Notes under the pieces: model-generated
What the model was told of the DNA's origin: nothing
Databases searched by the model: none
The model's input: the letters and a program-made list of their open reading frames with translations, nothing else
Translations under genes and position numbers: made by a program
Part shown: positions 16,835-25,611 of the stretch, one piece after another
How positions within the stretch are numbered: the first letter of the stretch is position 1
Layout of the letters: every line of letters begins with the position of its first letter
From: Nocardia ninae NBRC 108245
GTDB taxonomy: Bacteria; Actinomycetota; Actinomycetes; Mycobacteriales; Mycobacteriaceae
Assembly (NCBI RefSeq): GCF_007990755.1
Contig: NZ_BJXA01000034.1
Coordinates: 24,799-88,798, forward strand
Length of the DNA stretch: 64,000 nucleotides
Direction of reading: 5' to 3'

Positions 16835-17863
16835 TTACGCGGAGAAGGCGCCGCGGGTGTGCTGCTCGAGCCGCTGTGCCAGGCGTTGCAGGTCCTGGGA
16901 GCGCCGTCGGGCGAGCTCGGCGACGCGCGGCGCGCAGTGACTCGGAACATTGCCGACGACGTCGTCCCATTCGATGTCGTCATCGAACGGAAACTCCAGC
17001 CACCGCAGCAGTTTTCGCCCTGTTTCGGAGAAACGCAGCGACGGATCCTTGCGCAGCTGCTGCAGCATCTCCGCTGTGATCACCCGCTGCGGGGCCGGAG
17101 TTCGGGTATCGGACCGCTCGGCGGGTTCGGGTGTAGCCGTCGAACGCCGCGCCGAGCGGCGCAGCGGCACCGGATTCTCGCCACTGTGCAGCCGTTTGCG
17201 CACATCCTTGGCGGTGGTGACCGAGATGCCCGCTGCCACAGCCACTTTCCGCACCGACGCGGTGGGGTCGGCGGTGAACATCTCGGCGGCGCGTTGGCGG
17301 CCCTGCGGTCCGGACCGGTGCCGCACACCGTTGCGAGCGATCCGACCGGTCGACTGTGGAACTTCCACAGTCGACCGCTTGCGGATGGCGGAGACGGTCT
17401 TGGGCGAAACACCCGCGATGGCGGCGATCGCTCGATCCGACCAGTCCGGATACGACATCAGGATCCGGAGCGCGGCGGCCTTCCGCTCGGCCAGCGACAG
17501 CGGCAGGCCGTGCGCCGTATTGAGCTTGACCGCCAGCACGAACGCTTCCTCGGGACCGCCCTCGAAAAACACTGCGGCGATGGTCTTTTCGCCACGCAGC
17601 CGAGCCGCACACAGTCGATGCCAGCCGTCGACAACCTGCATCGTCGCGCGGCGCACCACAATCGGCGCCAGCGCGGTCGTCGACTCGGCGAGTATGCGGG
17701 TGTGATCGGTGTTCTCGCCCGCCGACCGTGGCGGCGAATCCGACGGCAGTAGCTCGCTGATCGGCAGTTCGACAATCTTCGAACAGTACGACGGCGAGCC
17801 CGTGAAGTTCGGTGCGGATAGGGTTCCCGCCCGGACGGAACCGACATTGCCCCCACTGGTCAT
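16835..17863 (-). CDS. StrR-like (ParB/KorB-fold) pathway-specific regulator
   Basis: 342 residues. The N-terminal part (about 30-110) is a ParB-like domain containing VVDGWHRLCAARLRGEKTI; this is followed by NTAHGLPLSLAERKAAALRI and a helix-turn-helix (SDRAIAAIAGVSPKTVSAIRK, about 140-165). These blocks are hallmarks of the StrR/NovG/TeiR activators of antibiotic clusters, not of chromosome-partition ParB proteins. A second HTH-like stretch (KVAVAAGISVTTAKDVRKRL) lies near 215. Start ATG 17863 has a GGGAGGGG box. It is co-directional with and directly upstream of the hydrazine operon, so it is probably its activator. Confidence 0.85.
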   Translation of the reverse strand: MTSGGNVGSVRAGTLSAPNFTGSPSYCSKIVELPISELLPSDSPPRSAGENTDHTRILAESTTALAPIVVRRATMQVVDGWHRLCAARLRGEKTIAAVFFEGGPEEAFVLAVKLNTAHGLPLSLAERKAAALRILMSYPDWSDRAIAAIAGVSPKTVSAIRKRSTVEVPQSTGRIARNGVRHRSGPQGRQRAAEMFTADPTASVRKVAVAAGISVTTAKDVRKRLHSGENPVPLRRSARRSTATPEPAERSDTRTPAPQRVITAEMLQQLRKDPSLRFSETGRKLLRWLEFPFDDDIEWDDVVGNVPSHCAPRVAELARRRSQDLQRLAQRLEQHTRGAFSA

Positions 17864-18211
17864 AGATTCCCCTCCCGGGTTTCACATGCTTCCGATACGC
17901 CGCGCAGCCAAGTGCAGTCACGGCCACGGCGCAGGCAATCCGGTATCGAGTCCCACTTCAGGGTACTAGCGGCGCCGCCACCCTGGCTCCCCCGATCGGG
18001 GGTACCGCACCGCAGCGCCCATGCAGGTCATCGCCCCTCTATCACGACCCCCTTCCACATCGCCGCGACCCCGACAACCCCTTCGGCGGCGCCCGCTCGG
18101 GACGCCACACCGACTCTGAAAAGCTACCGCATGGAATCACTTCGGGGGTACGGGTGGCGCATCTGCGACGGGTTTCCACGAAGGTATCCGCGTTCGTTGC
18201 GGGTGAGACGT
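17864..18211. promoter_or_regulatory. Intergenic region upstream of the StrR-like gene
   Basis: About 350 bp without a supported gene. It presumably contains the regulator's promoter. The only clear structure is the palindrome CCCCCGATCGGGGG at 17989-18002 (14 bp, perfect), about 126 bp upstream of the regulator's ATG. It could be an operator, or the end of the transcript from 18532-18212, though it lacks a T tract. Confidence 0.4.
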
Positions 18212-18532
18212 TCAGCGGGTTTTGCCCGAGAGGCGGGCGAGGACGGCTAGGCCGGTGTCGCGGATGAGGCCGTCGAGGTCGTCGATGAGTTCTTGGATCT
18301 GGGCGCCTGCGGTGCGGAAGTGTTGGGGGGTGGGGTCGGGGTGGTCGAAGGCTTCTTCGAGGTGGTGTAGGCGTAGGCCTACGTCGAAGAGGTGGCGGAC
18401 CAGGCGGGCGTCGAGGTCGGCGAATTCGGTCGAGTCGATGGGTAATTCGGCTTCGAGGCGCAGGGACCGGCGAGGGGTCCGGTTCCGGGGCGGCGTATTG
18501 ATGGGGCCACCGGGGTGCGACGTAGCGGCCAT
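18212..18532 (-). CDS. Small helical hypothetical protein
   Basis: 106 residues from ATG 18532, which has AGGAG 8 nt upstream. A proline- and arginine-rich, probably disordered lead of about 25 residues is followed by two long amphipathic helices (around LDARLVRHLFDVGLRLHHLEEAF and GAQIQELIDDLDGLIRDTGLAVLARL). No catalytic motif, signal peptide or membrane segment is visible. The strong third-position GC and good ribosome site support a real gene. I do not recognise the family. Confidence 0.65.
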   Translation of the reverse strand: MAATSHPGGPINTPPRNRTPRRSLRLEAELPIDSTEFADLDARLVRHLFDVGLRLHHLEEAFDHPDPTPQHFRTAGAQIQELIDDLDGLIRDTGLAVLARLSGKTR

Positions 18533-18736
18533 CGGAGTCTCCTGGTCCGGTCGAATCGAGGCGACCGGTATGCATCCGCGGCACCTTTTTCGACTCACGG
18601 ACATACGGACACCACCCTACTCCCGCTCAGAGCGGATGGCTATCAGTCGAGGAGGGGCTCGACGAGTTCTCCGCTGAGCGGTCTTGATCGCGTTGGCTTT
18701 CAAAAGAATTCATCAGCCCTACAGGATGTTACGAAG

Positions 18737-18751
18737 CTCATATGATATGAG
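18737..18751. promoter_or_regulatory. Dyad operator upstream of the NmrA-like gene
   Basis: CTCATAT-G-ATATGAG is a perfect inverted repeat with a 1-nt centre, 56 bp before the NmrA-like ATG, in an unusually AT-rich patch. A direct repeat, ATGTTACG, flanks it at about 18726 and 18764. It is a likely site for a dimeric repressor of the NmrA/DUF1772 pair. No regulator gene is adjacent. Confidence 0.5.
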
Positions 18752-18806
18752 TACCGAATCGATATGTTACGGTTTTCGTACTATCTGACTCTCGAATGGA
18801 CTCATC

Positions 18807-19643
18807 ATGTACCTGGTGACCGGAGCGACCGGCGTCATCGGACGCCCACTCGTTGAAGCACAGCTATCGGAAGGCGTCGAGGTTCGGGCGGTGACCCGCT
18901 CTCCAGCGGAAGCAGGGTTCCCAGAAAGCGTGGAAACTGTTGCGCCCGAGGCGATTCGATCGGCAGTGCGCGGTGTTCACGGGTTCTTCGTCCATCCCCG
19001 CGCCGCCGGAAACGATACCGAGAAACTCTTGCGACTGGCCGCCGACGCAGGCGTGCGAAGAGTGGTCGTCATGTCGGCGATCAACGTCGACGACAACCCC
19101 GATCACCAACCCTCGCGCTGCAACGGCGACCGTAACACCGAGGTGGAGCGTGCCGTCACGAACAGCGACCTCCCGTGGGTTGCGGTGCGGCCCAGCTCTT
19201 TTGCGATGAACACGCTCGGGATGTGGCGTGGTCAGGTCGCCCTCGGCGACACCATCCGAGGTCCGTACGCCGGCTTCGCCGAGGCGGTGATCCACGAACG
19301 TGACGTCGCCGAGGTGATCGCCCGTGCGCTCGTGGACGATTCACTGCTCGGCAGAAGAATCCCCATCACCGGACCAGCGGCCCTCAGGTTCGACGAGATG
19401 GTGCCGATCGTCGGCGCGGCGATCGGCAGGCCGCTGCGGTTCGAGGAGGTCCCGGCCGACCTGGCGGCCGCAGCCATGATCCGAAATGGCCTCGACGAGC
19501 GGTTCGTTCGGGCATTGATGGCGCGCTACCAGCGCGAGCTGGCGCGGCCGGCGGCGGTCAGCACCGAGATCGGCACGATCCTGGGCCGCCCCGCCCGTAC
19601 CTTCGCCACCTGGGTCGCCGACCACACGGGGGCATGGTCATGA
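18807..19643 (+). CDS. NmrA-like NAD(P)-binding protein / atypical SDR
   Basis: 278 residues starting MYLVTGATGVIGRPLVEA, the TGxxGxxG dinucleotide-binding turn of atypical short-chain dehydrogenases. The remainder (VVMSAINVDD, RPSSFAMN, ERDVAEVIARAL) matches NmrA/YtfG-type proteins, which either reduce quinones or sense NAD(P). No Tyr-x-x-x-Lys triad is evident, fitting that group. The stop overlaps the start of the DUF1772 gene, so the two form an operon. Confidence 0.88.
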   Translation: MYLVTGATGVIGRPLVEAQLSEGVEVRAVTRSPAEAGFPESVETVAPEAIRSAVRGVHGFFVHPRAAGNDTEKLLRLAADAGVRRVVVMSAINVDDNPDHQPSRCNGDRNTEVERAVTNSDLPWVAVRPSSFAMNTLGMWRGQVALGDTIRGPYAGFAEAVIHERDVAEVIARALVDDSLLGRRIPITGPAALRFDEMVPIVGAAIGRPLRFEEVPADLAAAAMIRNGLDERFVRALMARYQRELARPAAVSTEIGTILGRPARTFATWVADHTGAWS

Positions 19644-20122
19644 ACTACGCCCGCTTCGCCAGCCTGCTGTTCGCTGGGCTTTTCGCCGGATTTCTCACCG
19701 GCGTAGCAATTCTGGAGCTCTCCCTGCGCGGATTCGATGCCACGGTCTACACGCAGGTCAGGCTGGTCGAGCTCGATTCGCTGGACAAGCTGGCCGTCGC
19801 CACGCTGCTACCCGCGGTGCTGAGCACGGCGGTATGGGCCTACCGAACGAACACCCGATGGCCGACCGTGTCCGCACTCGCGCTACTCGTCTTCGTCTTC
19901 GGCCTCACGCTGCTGATCAACCTGCCGATCAACGCCGACCAGCTCGAATGGAACGCCCAGTCCCCGCCCGCCGACTGGTCCGAGGTGCGGGACCGCTGGC
20001 AGCTCGCGCACGCCGTCCGAACGGCCGCCGCCATCCTCGCCTTCGGCATCTTGGCCTACTCCGCGTCTTGGCCCAGCCGAGCCGATAACGGCAAAGGCGT
20101 CAGAGCGCGACGTGGCCGCTGA
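19640..20122 (+). CDS. DUF1772 membrane protein (anthrone-oxygenase-like)
   Basis: 160 residues from ATG 19640, which overlaps the preceding stop as ATGA; ATG 19634 is also in frame. Four hydrophobic segments and the sequence LLINLPINADQLEWN are typical of DUF1772 proteins, a family related to anthrone oxygenases. Paired with an NmrA-like reductase, it may act on a quinone or aromatic compound; that is a guess. Its 3' end overlaps the convergent SulP gene by 23 nt. Confidence 0.82.
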   Translation: MNYARFASLLFAGLFAGFLTGVAILELSLRGFDATVYTQVRLVELDSLDKLAVATLLPAVLSTAVWAYRTNTRWPTVSALALLVFVFGLTLLINLPINADQLEWNAQSPPADWSEVRDRWQLAHAVRTAAAILAFGILAYSASWPSRADNGKGVRARRGR

Positions 20123-21605
20123 GCCGTTCATGCCGTTCTCGCGACGCCGCATTGAGCCCGATGATCTCCACCTGCTTGCCCTTGGCACGGTATTTGTGAG
20201 TGATGGCGTCCAGGGCGGCGACGGTGGAGGCGTCCCAGATGTGGGTGTCGCTCATGTCGATCACGATGTGGTCCGGGTCGCCGACGTAGTCGAACTGGGT
20301 GACCAGGTCGTTGCTGGAGGCGAAGAACAGTTCACCGCGCACCTTGTAGGTGCGAATGTCGGCGTCGGGGACCGCGGTTACCTCGGTGAAGTGGGCGACG
20401 CGATGCGCGAAGGCGACCATGGCGGTGAGCACGCCGACGATGACGCCGATGGCGAGGTCGGCGGTCACCACGGTGACGACGACCGTGAGCACCATGACGA
20501 GGGTTTCGGCGATCGGCATGCGCCGCAACGTCTTCGGCGCGACCGAATGCCAATCGAGGGTCGTCACCGACACCATGATCATGACCGCGGCCAGCGCCGC
20601 CATCGGGATGCGCGCGACCAGATCGCTCAGTGCGACGACCAGAATCAGCAGGAAGACGCCGGCCAGGAAGGTGGAGATGCGGGTGCGCGCGCCCGCGATC
20701 TTGACGTTGATCATGGTCTGGCCGATCATGGCGCAGCCGCCGATCCCGCCGAAGCAGCCGGTCACGATATTCGCCACACCCTGTCCCCAGGATTCCCGCG
20801 TCTTGTTCGACGGCGAGTCGGTGATGTCGTCGACCAGGCTCGCCGTCATCAGGGACTCCAGCAAGCCGACCAGGGCCATCGCCAGCGCGTAGGGCGCGAT
20901 GATCGCGAAGGTGTCGAAGGTGAAAGGGACGTCCGGGAACATCAGTGTCGGCAGGCTGGACGGCAGCGCACCCTCGTCGCCGACCGTGGGCAGATCCAGG
21001 CCGAACGCCAGGGCCACCGCGGTGAGCACGACGATCGCCACCAGCGGCGCGGGCACGACAGTGGTGAGCTTGGGCAGGAACACGATGATCAGCAGTCCGG
21101 CCGCGACCATCGGATAGACGAGCCACGGCACCCCGAGCAGATGCGGCAGCTGAGCACTGAAGATCAGAATCGCGAGCGCGTTGACGAACCCGACCATGAC
21201 GCTGCGCGGGATGAACCGCATCAGCTTCGTCACCCCGGCCACGCTCATCGCGATCTGAAACACCCCGGCAAGCAACACCGTCGCGATCAGATAGTGCAGC
21301 CCGTGCTCCTGGACCACCGGCGCGACGACCAACGCCGTCGAACCCGCCGCCCCGGAGATCATCGCGCGCCGGCCACCGGTGATCGCAATCGTGACCGCCA
21401 TGGTGAACGACGCGAACAGTCCCACTTTCGGATCCACCCCGGCGAGGATGGAGAACGAGAGGGCCTCCGGGATCAACGCCAGCGCGGTGACCAGCCCGGC
21501 CAATACCTCGATGCGCAGCCGCGTCGGACTTTTTAGTGCGGACAGGACAGTCCCGTCGGCACTGCTCGTTCGTTGCGCGATGGTCACGAGGGGTGCTCCG
21601 TTCAT
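20100..21605 (-). CDS. SulP-family inorganic anion transporter with STAS domain
   Basis: 501 residues. A Sulfate_transp core of about 11 membrane segments contains the hallmark LVTALALIPEALSFSILAGVDPKVGLF and the GGIGGCAMIGQTMINVK segment. It is followed by a cytoplasmic STAS domain (about 410-501; HIVIDMSDTHIWDASTVAALD). Members carry sulfate, bicarbonate or other anions; the substrate here is unknown. I chose ATG 21605; the longer open frame upstream adds a non-membrane, low-quality extension. Confidence 0.9.
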   Translation of the reverse strand: MNGAPLVTIAQRTSSADGTVLSALKSPTRLRIEVLAGLVTALALIPEALSFSILAGVDPKVGLFASFTMAVTIAITGGRRAMISGAAGSTALVVAPVVQEHGLHYLIATVLLAGVFQIAMSVAGVTKLMRFIPRSVMVGFVNALAILIFSAQLPHLLGVPWLVYPMVAAGLLIIVFLPKLTTVVPAPLVAIVVLTAVALAFGLDLPTVGDEGALPSSLPTLMFPDVPFTFDTFAIIAPYALAMALVGLLESLMTASLVDDITDSPSNKTRESWGQGVANIVTGCFGGIGGCAMIGQTMINVKIAGARTRISTFLAGVFLLILVVALSDLVARIPMAALAAVMIMVSVTTLDWHSVAPKTLRRMPIAETLVMVLTVVVTVVTADLAIGVIVGVLTAMVAFAHRVAHFTEVTAVPDADIRTYKVRGELFFASSNDLVTQFDYVGDPDHIVIDMSDTHIWDASTVAALDAITHKYRAKGKQVEIIGLNAASRERHERLSGHVAL

Positions 21606-21814
21606 GATCGTGCCCCACTGGACACAACCGAGCGAGCAGGGTCGAGTCAGGGGAGAGGACGGACCCTCGAGGAAGGATCTCGGGCGGCACCGGCCGGGCG
21701 GCATTGCCCGTGCGTCGGTGCTCAGCTATCGCTCAGCACGAACAACCGTACTCGCCGCCCATGGCCGAGTGGCAAGCCGAGACGGCACCGACGTGGCCTA
21801 CATCTCAGCGCCGG

Positions 21815-22441
21815 TCAGATCTTCTCCCAGGCGAATCCGTCGAGGTCGGCGAACGGGCCGGCGTTGCTGACAATGGCGAAGCGGTGCGAGCCGGTGCCTT
21901 CCTCGGGGACGCCCGCATCCTTGGCGGCGGCACGGCGGCCGTAGAGCGCGAGCTTGATCGCGGCGGCCGGCGCATCGAACTCGACGTACTTGCTGCCGAA
22001 GCTCTTCGCCACGGTCAGGCCGTGGTCGACGTAGAACTGCTTGGTCGCCTTGACGTTGTCCACGCCGAGCAGCACGACGAAATCGTCGACCTCGCGGGTG
22101 GCAGGGCCGGTGTCCTTCTTCGCGGAGGTCGCGATCTTCCAGAGGGCGCCGTCCGGCGCCTGGATGACCCCGCCGTAACCCCAGAAGCTCTTCTTGGCCG
22201 GCTTCACCGTGGTGGCGCCCGCCTCGACCGCGGTGCCGATGAGGCTGTCGACGGTGCTCGGCTGCGACACCACGAGCGACAGGATGTAGCCGCGGAAACC
22301 GCTGGTCGGTGCCTCGGAGGTGCGGAAGCGGAGCTTGTCGCCCAGACCGAACGCGGCGGCGTAGAAGGCGGCGGCGGCGGTGGCGTCGGGCACCTCGAGG
22401 AGGACGGAGTCGATGGTGATCTGTGCAGTGGTGGTGTTCAT
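21815..22441 (-). CDS. VOC-superfamily (glyoxalase/bleomycin-resistance fold) protein
   Basis: 208 residues made of two betaalphabetabetabeta modules (about 8-105 and 115-200), as in stand-alone glyoxalase-like proteins. FYAAAFGLGDKL and the PDGALWKIA ending of module 1 are typical. Metal ligands are not complete enough to assign an enzyme. It is monocistronic, divergent from the GT87 gene. The function is unknown; small-molecule binding or detoxification is possible. Confidence 0.85.
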   Translation of the reverse strand: MNTTTAQITIDSVLLEVPDATAAAAFYAAAFGLGDKLRFRTSEAPTSGFRGYILSLVVSQPSTVDSLIGTAVEAGATTVKPAKKSFWGYGGVIQAPDGALWKIATSAKKDTGPATREVDDFVVLLGVDNVKATKQFYVDHGLTVAKSFGSKYVEFDAPAAAIKLALYGRRAAAKDAGVPEEGTGSHRFAIVSNAGPFADLDGFAWEKI

Positions 22442-22603
22442 GGCACCAACGCTATGTGCCGGGTAGTGCCCGGCGCTTCTCGATTCCTGACCGGTGTGCC
22501 GAGCCGGTTGCGGGCGTACCGGGTACCCAGTTGCGGCTGCGGTGGAAACAGCGCGGAGCTGCCACTAGCGTGGGTTGGCGCGAACGGAGTCCGATAGCTG
22601 GGA

Positions 22604-23944
22604 GTGGGTTTGTCGACATCGACGATCGAGCACACCGAAACGTCGTCCGCGCCGAACGTGCCCCGCAGCATCGCGCCGCCGGTGTGGTGGACGATCGTGC
22701 TCGCCGGGGTGGTCGCGGGCGGGTACTACCTGGTGCAGGTGCTCGAGCATCGGCAGGTGATGCTGCACCTGATCGATCTGAGCGTCTATCAGATCGCCGG
22801 CGATCGGGTGAGCCACGGGGTTTCGGTCTACGACAGTCCGCTACTCGGGAACACCCGGGGCGTTTGGGAATTCGTCTACACGCCGTTCGCCGCGGTGGTC
22901 TTCGTGCCACTGCGCTGGCTGCACGGGGATCTGTACACCTTCCTCGGCGGCTTCGGTAATTTCGCCATGCTGGCCGCGACCTGCTGGGCGGCGTTGTCGA
23001 TGCTCGGCTATCGGCGAGAGCCGCGGCTGGCGATGGCGGCCGTGTCCATCGCCGGATTACTGCTGTGGTGCGAACCCATCCGCCAGACCATGGCGTTCGG
23101 CCAGATCAACATCTTCCTGCTGCTGCTCGTCATCGCCGATATGGCGCTGCCGGACACGTCGCGCTGGAAGGGCGTGCTGACCGGTATCGCCGCCGGTATC
23201 AAACTGACTCCTGCCTTCTTCGTGCTCTACCTGCTGGTCACCCGCCGCTATCGAGCCGCGGCGACGGCGGTGGGCGCGTGCGCCGCGACGCTGGTCCTCG
23301 GTTTCGCCGTACTGCCGAAGGATTCCGTGACGTTCTGGAGCGGCGCCTTCGTCGACCCGGCCCGCGTCGGCGTGCCCGCGAACCTGTCCAACGAATCGCT
23401 GCGCGGCATGATCGCCCGCTCCGTCGGAGTCGAAGGCGCCCACCAATTGCTGTGGCTCGCAGGCGCGGCCGCGATGGCGGCGACGTGTCTATACCTGGCG
23501 CGGCGGTTGTCCCAGACCGGGCGCGAACTCGCCGCAGTGGTGTGCGTCGGTGTCACCATGACGGCGGTCTCGCCGTTCAGCTGGGTGCACCATTGGGTTT
23601 GGCTCGCACCCCTTTTGATCTGCCTGGGCGACCTGGCGCTGCGCCGCGGCGGTCTCGTGACACCCCTGGTTTTCCTGGCGACGGCCCTCGTCACCTCCGG
23701 CGGCGTCCTCGCCTTCCTCGATCCCACCCTGGTCAGCATCTTCGACTACGCCGCCCGCGCCCATCCGACGGTGCTCTATCGCAATGCCTACATCTGGCTC
23801 ACCGTCGCACTGCTCGCGGGCACCGCCCTAGCCCTTCGCCGATCGGCGGGCACGGAGCACACGCGGGCCTTCCCGTCGACTGGGCACGAGCGACAACCTC
23901 ATTCGCCCACCGGGGCCAGCGAAATGTTCCAGAAGTTGGAATAG
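22604..23944 (+). CDS. GT87-family polyprenyl-phosphomannose-dependent mannosyltransferase (PimE-like)
   Basis: About 446 residues with a short polar N-terminus and about ten membrane segments. A periplasmic Asp-containing loop (LIDLSVYQIAGDRVSHG) and WEFVYTPFAAVVFVPL are typical of GT87 alpha-1,2-mannosyltransferases such as PimE, which extend phosphatidylinositol mannosides or lipoglycans at the outer face of the membrane. GTG 22604 or the in-frame TTG 22610 (better placed after GGGAG) could be the start. The last 46 nt overlap the convergent ABC gene. Confidence 0.83.
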   Translation: MGLSTSTIEHTETSSAPNVPRSIAPPVWWTIVLAGVVAGGYYLVQVLEHRQVMLHLIDLSVYQIAGDRVSHGVSVYDSPLLGNTRGVWEFVYTPFAAVVFVPLRWLHGDLYTFLGGFGNFAMLAATCWAALSMLGYRREPRLAMAAVSIAGLLLWCEPIRQTMAFGQINIFLLLLVIADMALPDTSRWKGVLTGIAAGIKLTPAFFVLYLLVTRRYRAAATAVGACAATLVLGFAVLPKDSVTFWSGAFVDPARVGVPANLSNESLRGMIARSVGVEGAHQLLWLAGAAAMAATCLYLARRLSQTGRELAAVVCVGVTMTAVSPFSWVHHWVWLAPLLICLGDLALRRGGLVTPLVFLATALVTSGGVLAFLDPTLVSIFDYAARAHPTVLYRNAYIWLTVALLAGTALALRRSAGTEHTRAFPSTGHERQPHSPTGASEMFQKLE

Positions 23945-25611
23945 CGTCCGCCGCGCTGTAGCAGTTCATCGTGACTTCCTTGCTCCACGATCCGGCCGCC
24001 GTCCAGGAACACGATGTGGTCGGCCCGGCGCACGGTGCGCAGGCGGTGCGCCACCATGACCACGGTTCGGCCGGCCATCAGCCGCTCGATTCCCTCGTGT
24101 ACGGCCGCTTCGTTCACCGGGTCGAGGGCGGAGGTGACCTCGTCGAGCAGGACGATGGGTGCGTTTTTGAGGAGGGCTCGGGCGATCGAAACACGTTGAC
24201 GCTCACCGCCGGACAGTAATGCGCCGCCTTCGCCGACGTTCGTCGACCAGCCGGCGGGCAGTCGCTCGATCACTTCGTCCAGTCGCGCGGCACTGGCTGC
24301 GGCGCGCACGTCCGCCTCGTCGGCGTCGGGGCGGCCGAGGCGCACGTTGTCCTCGATGGTGCCGTCGAAGAGATAGACGTCTTGGAAGACGATGGCGATT
24401 CGCGCCATCAGTGCCTCGGTGCTGATCGAGCGGACGTCCACCCCGCCGACGCGCACTGCGCCCTTGTCTACGTCGTAGAACCGGGCGAGTAACCGGAGCA
24501 GCGTGCTCTTACCCGCGCCGGAGGGTCCGACGATGGCGAGCCGTTGTCCTTCGGGCAGCGACAACGACACGTCGTCGATCAGGGTGCGGTTGTTCTGTCG
24601 GAAGGTGATCGAGGCGAACTCCAGGTCATGGGTCACCGGCTGGATCGGGTCGTGGGGTTCCGGCAGCGGCTCGGTGCGCAACACGGTGTCGAGCCGGACC
24701 AGTTCTGCTCGCGCCCCGCGCAGTTTGCCGCCGATGTCCGACAGCGACAGCAGCGGATCGGCACAGCGGGCGGCGAGTACCAGGGTCGCCAAAAGCTCTG
24801 CGGCGCCTAGGGTTCCGCCGAGGGCGAGGTAGGTTCCGAGGATCAGCAGCGCGGTGAAAATCGCCTGCACGGCGAAAGCGAGGCCCACTGCGCCGGGCAG
24901 CGCCGACAGTGTCGAACGGCGCGCCGCACGCTGGACTTCGCGCAACGAGTGGTCGAGCAACTCGAAGCGTTCCCCGGTCCGGCCGCCTGCCCGCAGCACC
25001 GGCTGCGCCTGGAGGAATTCGATGACCCGCGCGGACGCGGAGTGGCTGCGTTCGGCGGCCTCGGCGTCGGTGACGGCCATCGAGCGGGCGGTCCAGACCT
25101 GGACTGCCACGACGACCGGGGCGGCGACCAACGCGGCCAGGCCCAGCTGCCAGTGGAAGGCGAGCAGCACGACAACGATCGTCAGGGGCGTCACCGAGGC
25201 GGAGACGAAGGGCGCCAGCAGATGTGCGGCCACACTCATCGCCTGCAGCAACCCGCGGCTGGCCAGGACGGACACCTCACCGACCCGGCCGCTGCTATAC
25301 CAGCCGATGGGCAGCCGGGCCAGGTGATCGCCGAGCCGGTGATACATCCCGCGCAACAGTGCGGCGCCGACCCGGAAGCCGGACAAGTCACTGCGATAGC
25401 GCAGGATCGCGTAGCCGGCGACCGCTGCCCCGAACGCGATCAGCCAGGGCCACGCGTCGGCGGGCGTGCTGCCGAACAGCGCCCGCAGTACGGGAATCAG
25501 CAGTGCGTAGGACAAACCTTCGACCACCGCGGTGATCGTCATCAGTGCCACGGTGCGACGCATCGGCCGGGCGTACTCGTTGCCCAGCACCCGCAACAGC
25601 ATTCGGATCAT
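23899..25611 (-). CDS. ABC transporter, fused permease-ATPase (IrtB/YbtQ-like half)
   Basis: 570 residues. A six-helix membrane domain (1-300) is followed by an ATPase with Walker A GPSGAGKST, Q-loop FQDVYLFDG, signature LSGGERQRVSIARAL and Walker B IVLLDEVTSALD. It is translationally coupled (ATGA) to the paired transporter upstream, so the two form a heterodimer. The sequence looks like the IrtAB/YbtPQ exporter-fold group, which imports metal-siderophores, but no siderophore-reductase domain is present, so the cargo is open. Confidence 0.9.
   Translation of the reverse strand: MIRMLLRVLGNEYARPMRRTVALMTITAVVEGLSYALLIPVLRALFGSTPADAWPWLIAFGAAVAGYAILRYRSDLSGFRVGAALLRGMYHRLGDHLARLPIGWYSSGRVGEVSVLASRGLLQAMSVAAHLLAPFVSASVTPLTIVVVLLAFHWQLGLAALVAAPVVVAVQVWTARSMAVTDAEAAERSHSASARVIEFLQAQPVLRAGGRTGERFELLDHSLREVQRAARRSTLSALPGAVGLAFAVQAIFTALLILGTYLALGGTLGAAELLATLVLAARCADPLLSLSDIGGKLRGARAELVRLDTVLRTEPLPEPHDPIQPVTHDLEFASITFRQNNRTLIDDVSLSLPEGQRLAIVGPSGAGKSTLLRLLARFYDVDKGAVRVGGVDVRSISTEALMARIAIVFQDVYLFDGTIEDNVRLGRPDADEADVRAAASAARLDEVIERLPAGWSTNVGEGGALLSGGERQRVSIARALLKNAPIVLLDEVTSALDPVNEAAVHEGIERLMAGRTVVMVAHRLRTVRRADHIVFLDGGRIVEQGSHDELLQRGGRYSNFWNISLAPVGE

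Noticed and set aside
16835-17863. Chromosome-partition ParB
   Set aside because: No ParA gene or parS site nearby and the HGLPLSLAER plus HTH blocks are those of StrR-type regulators.
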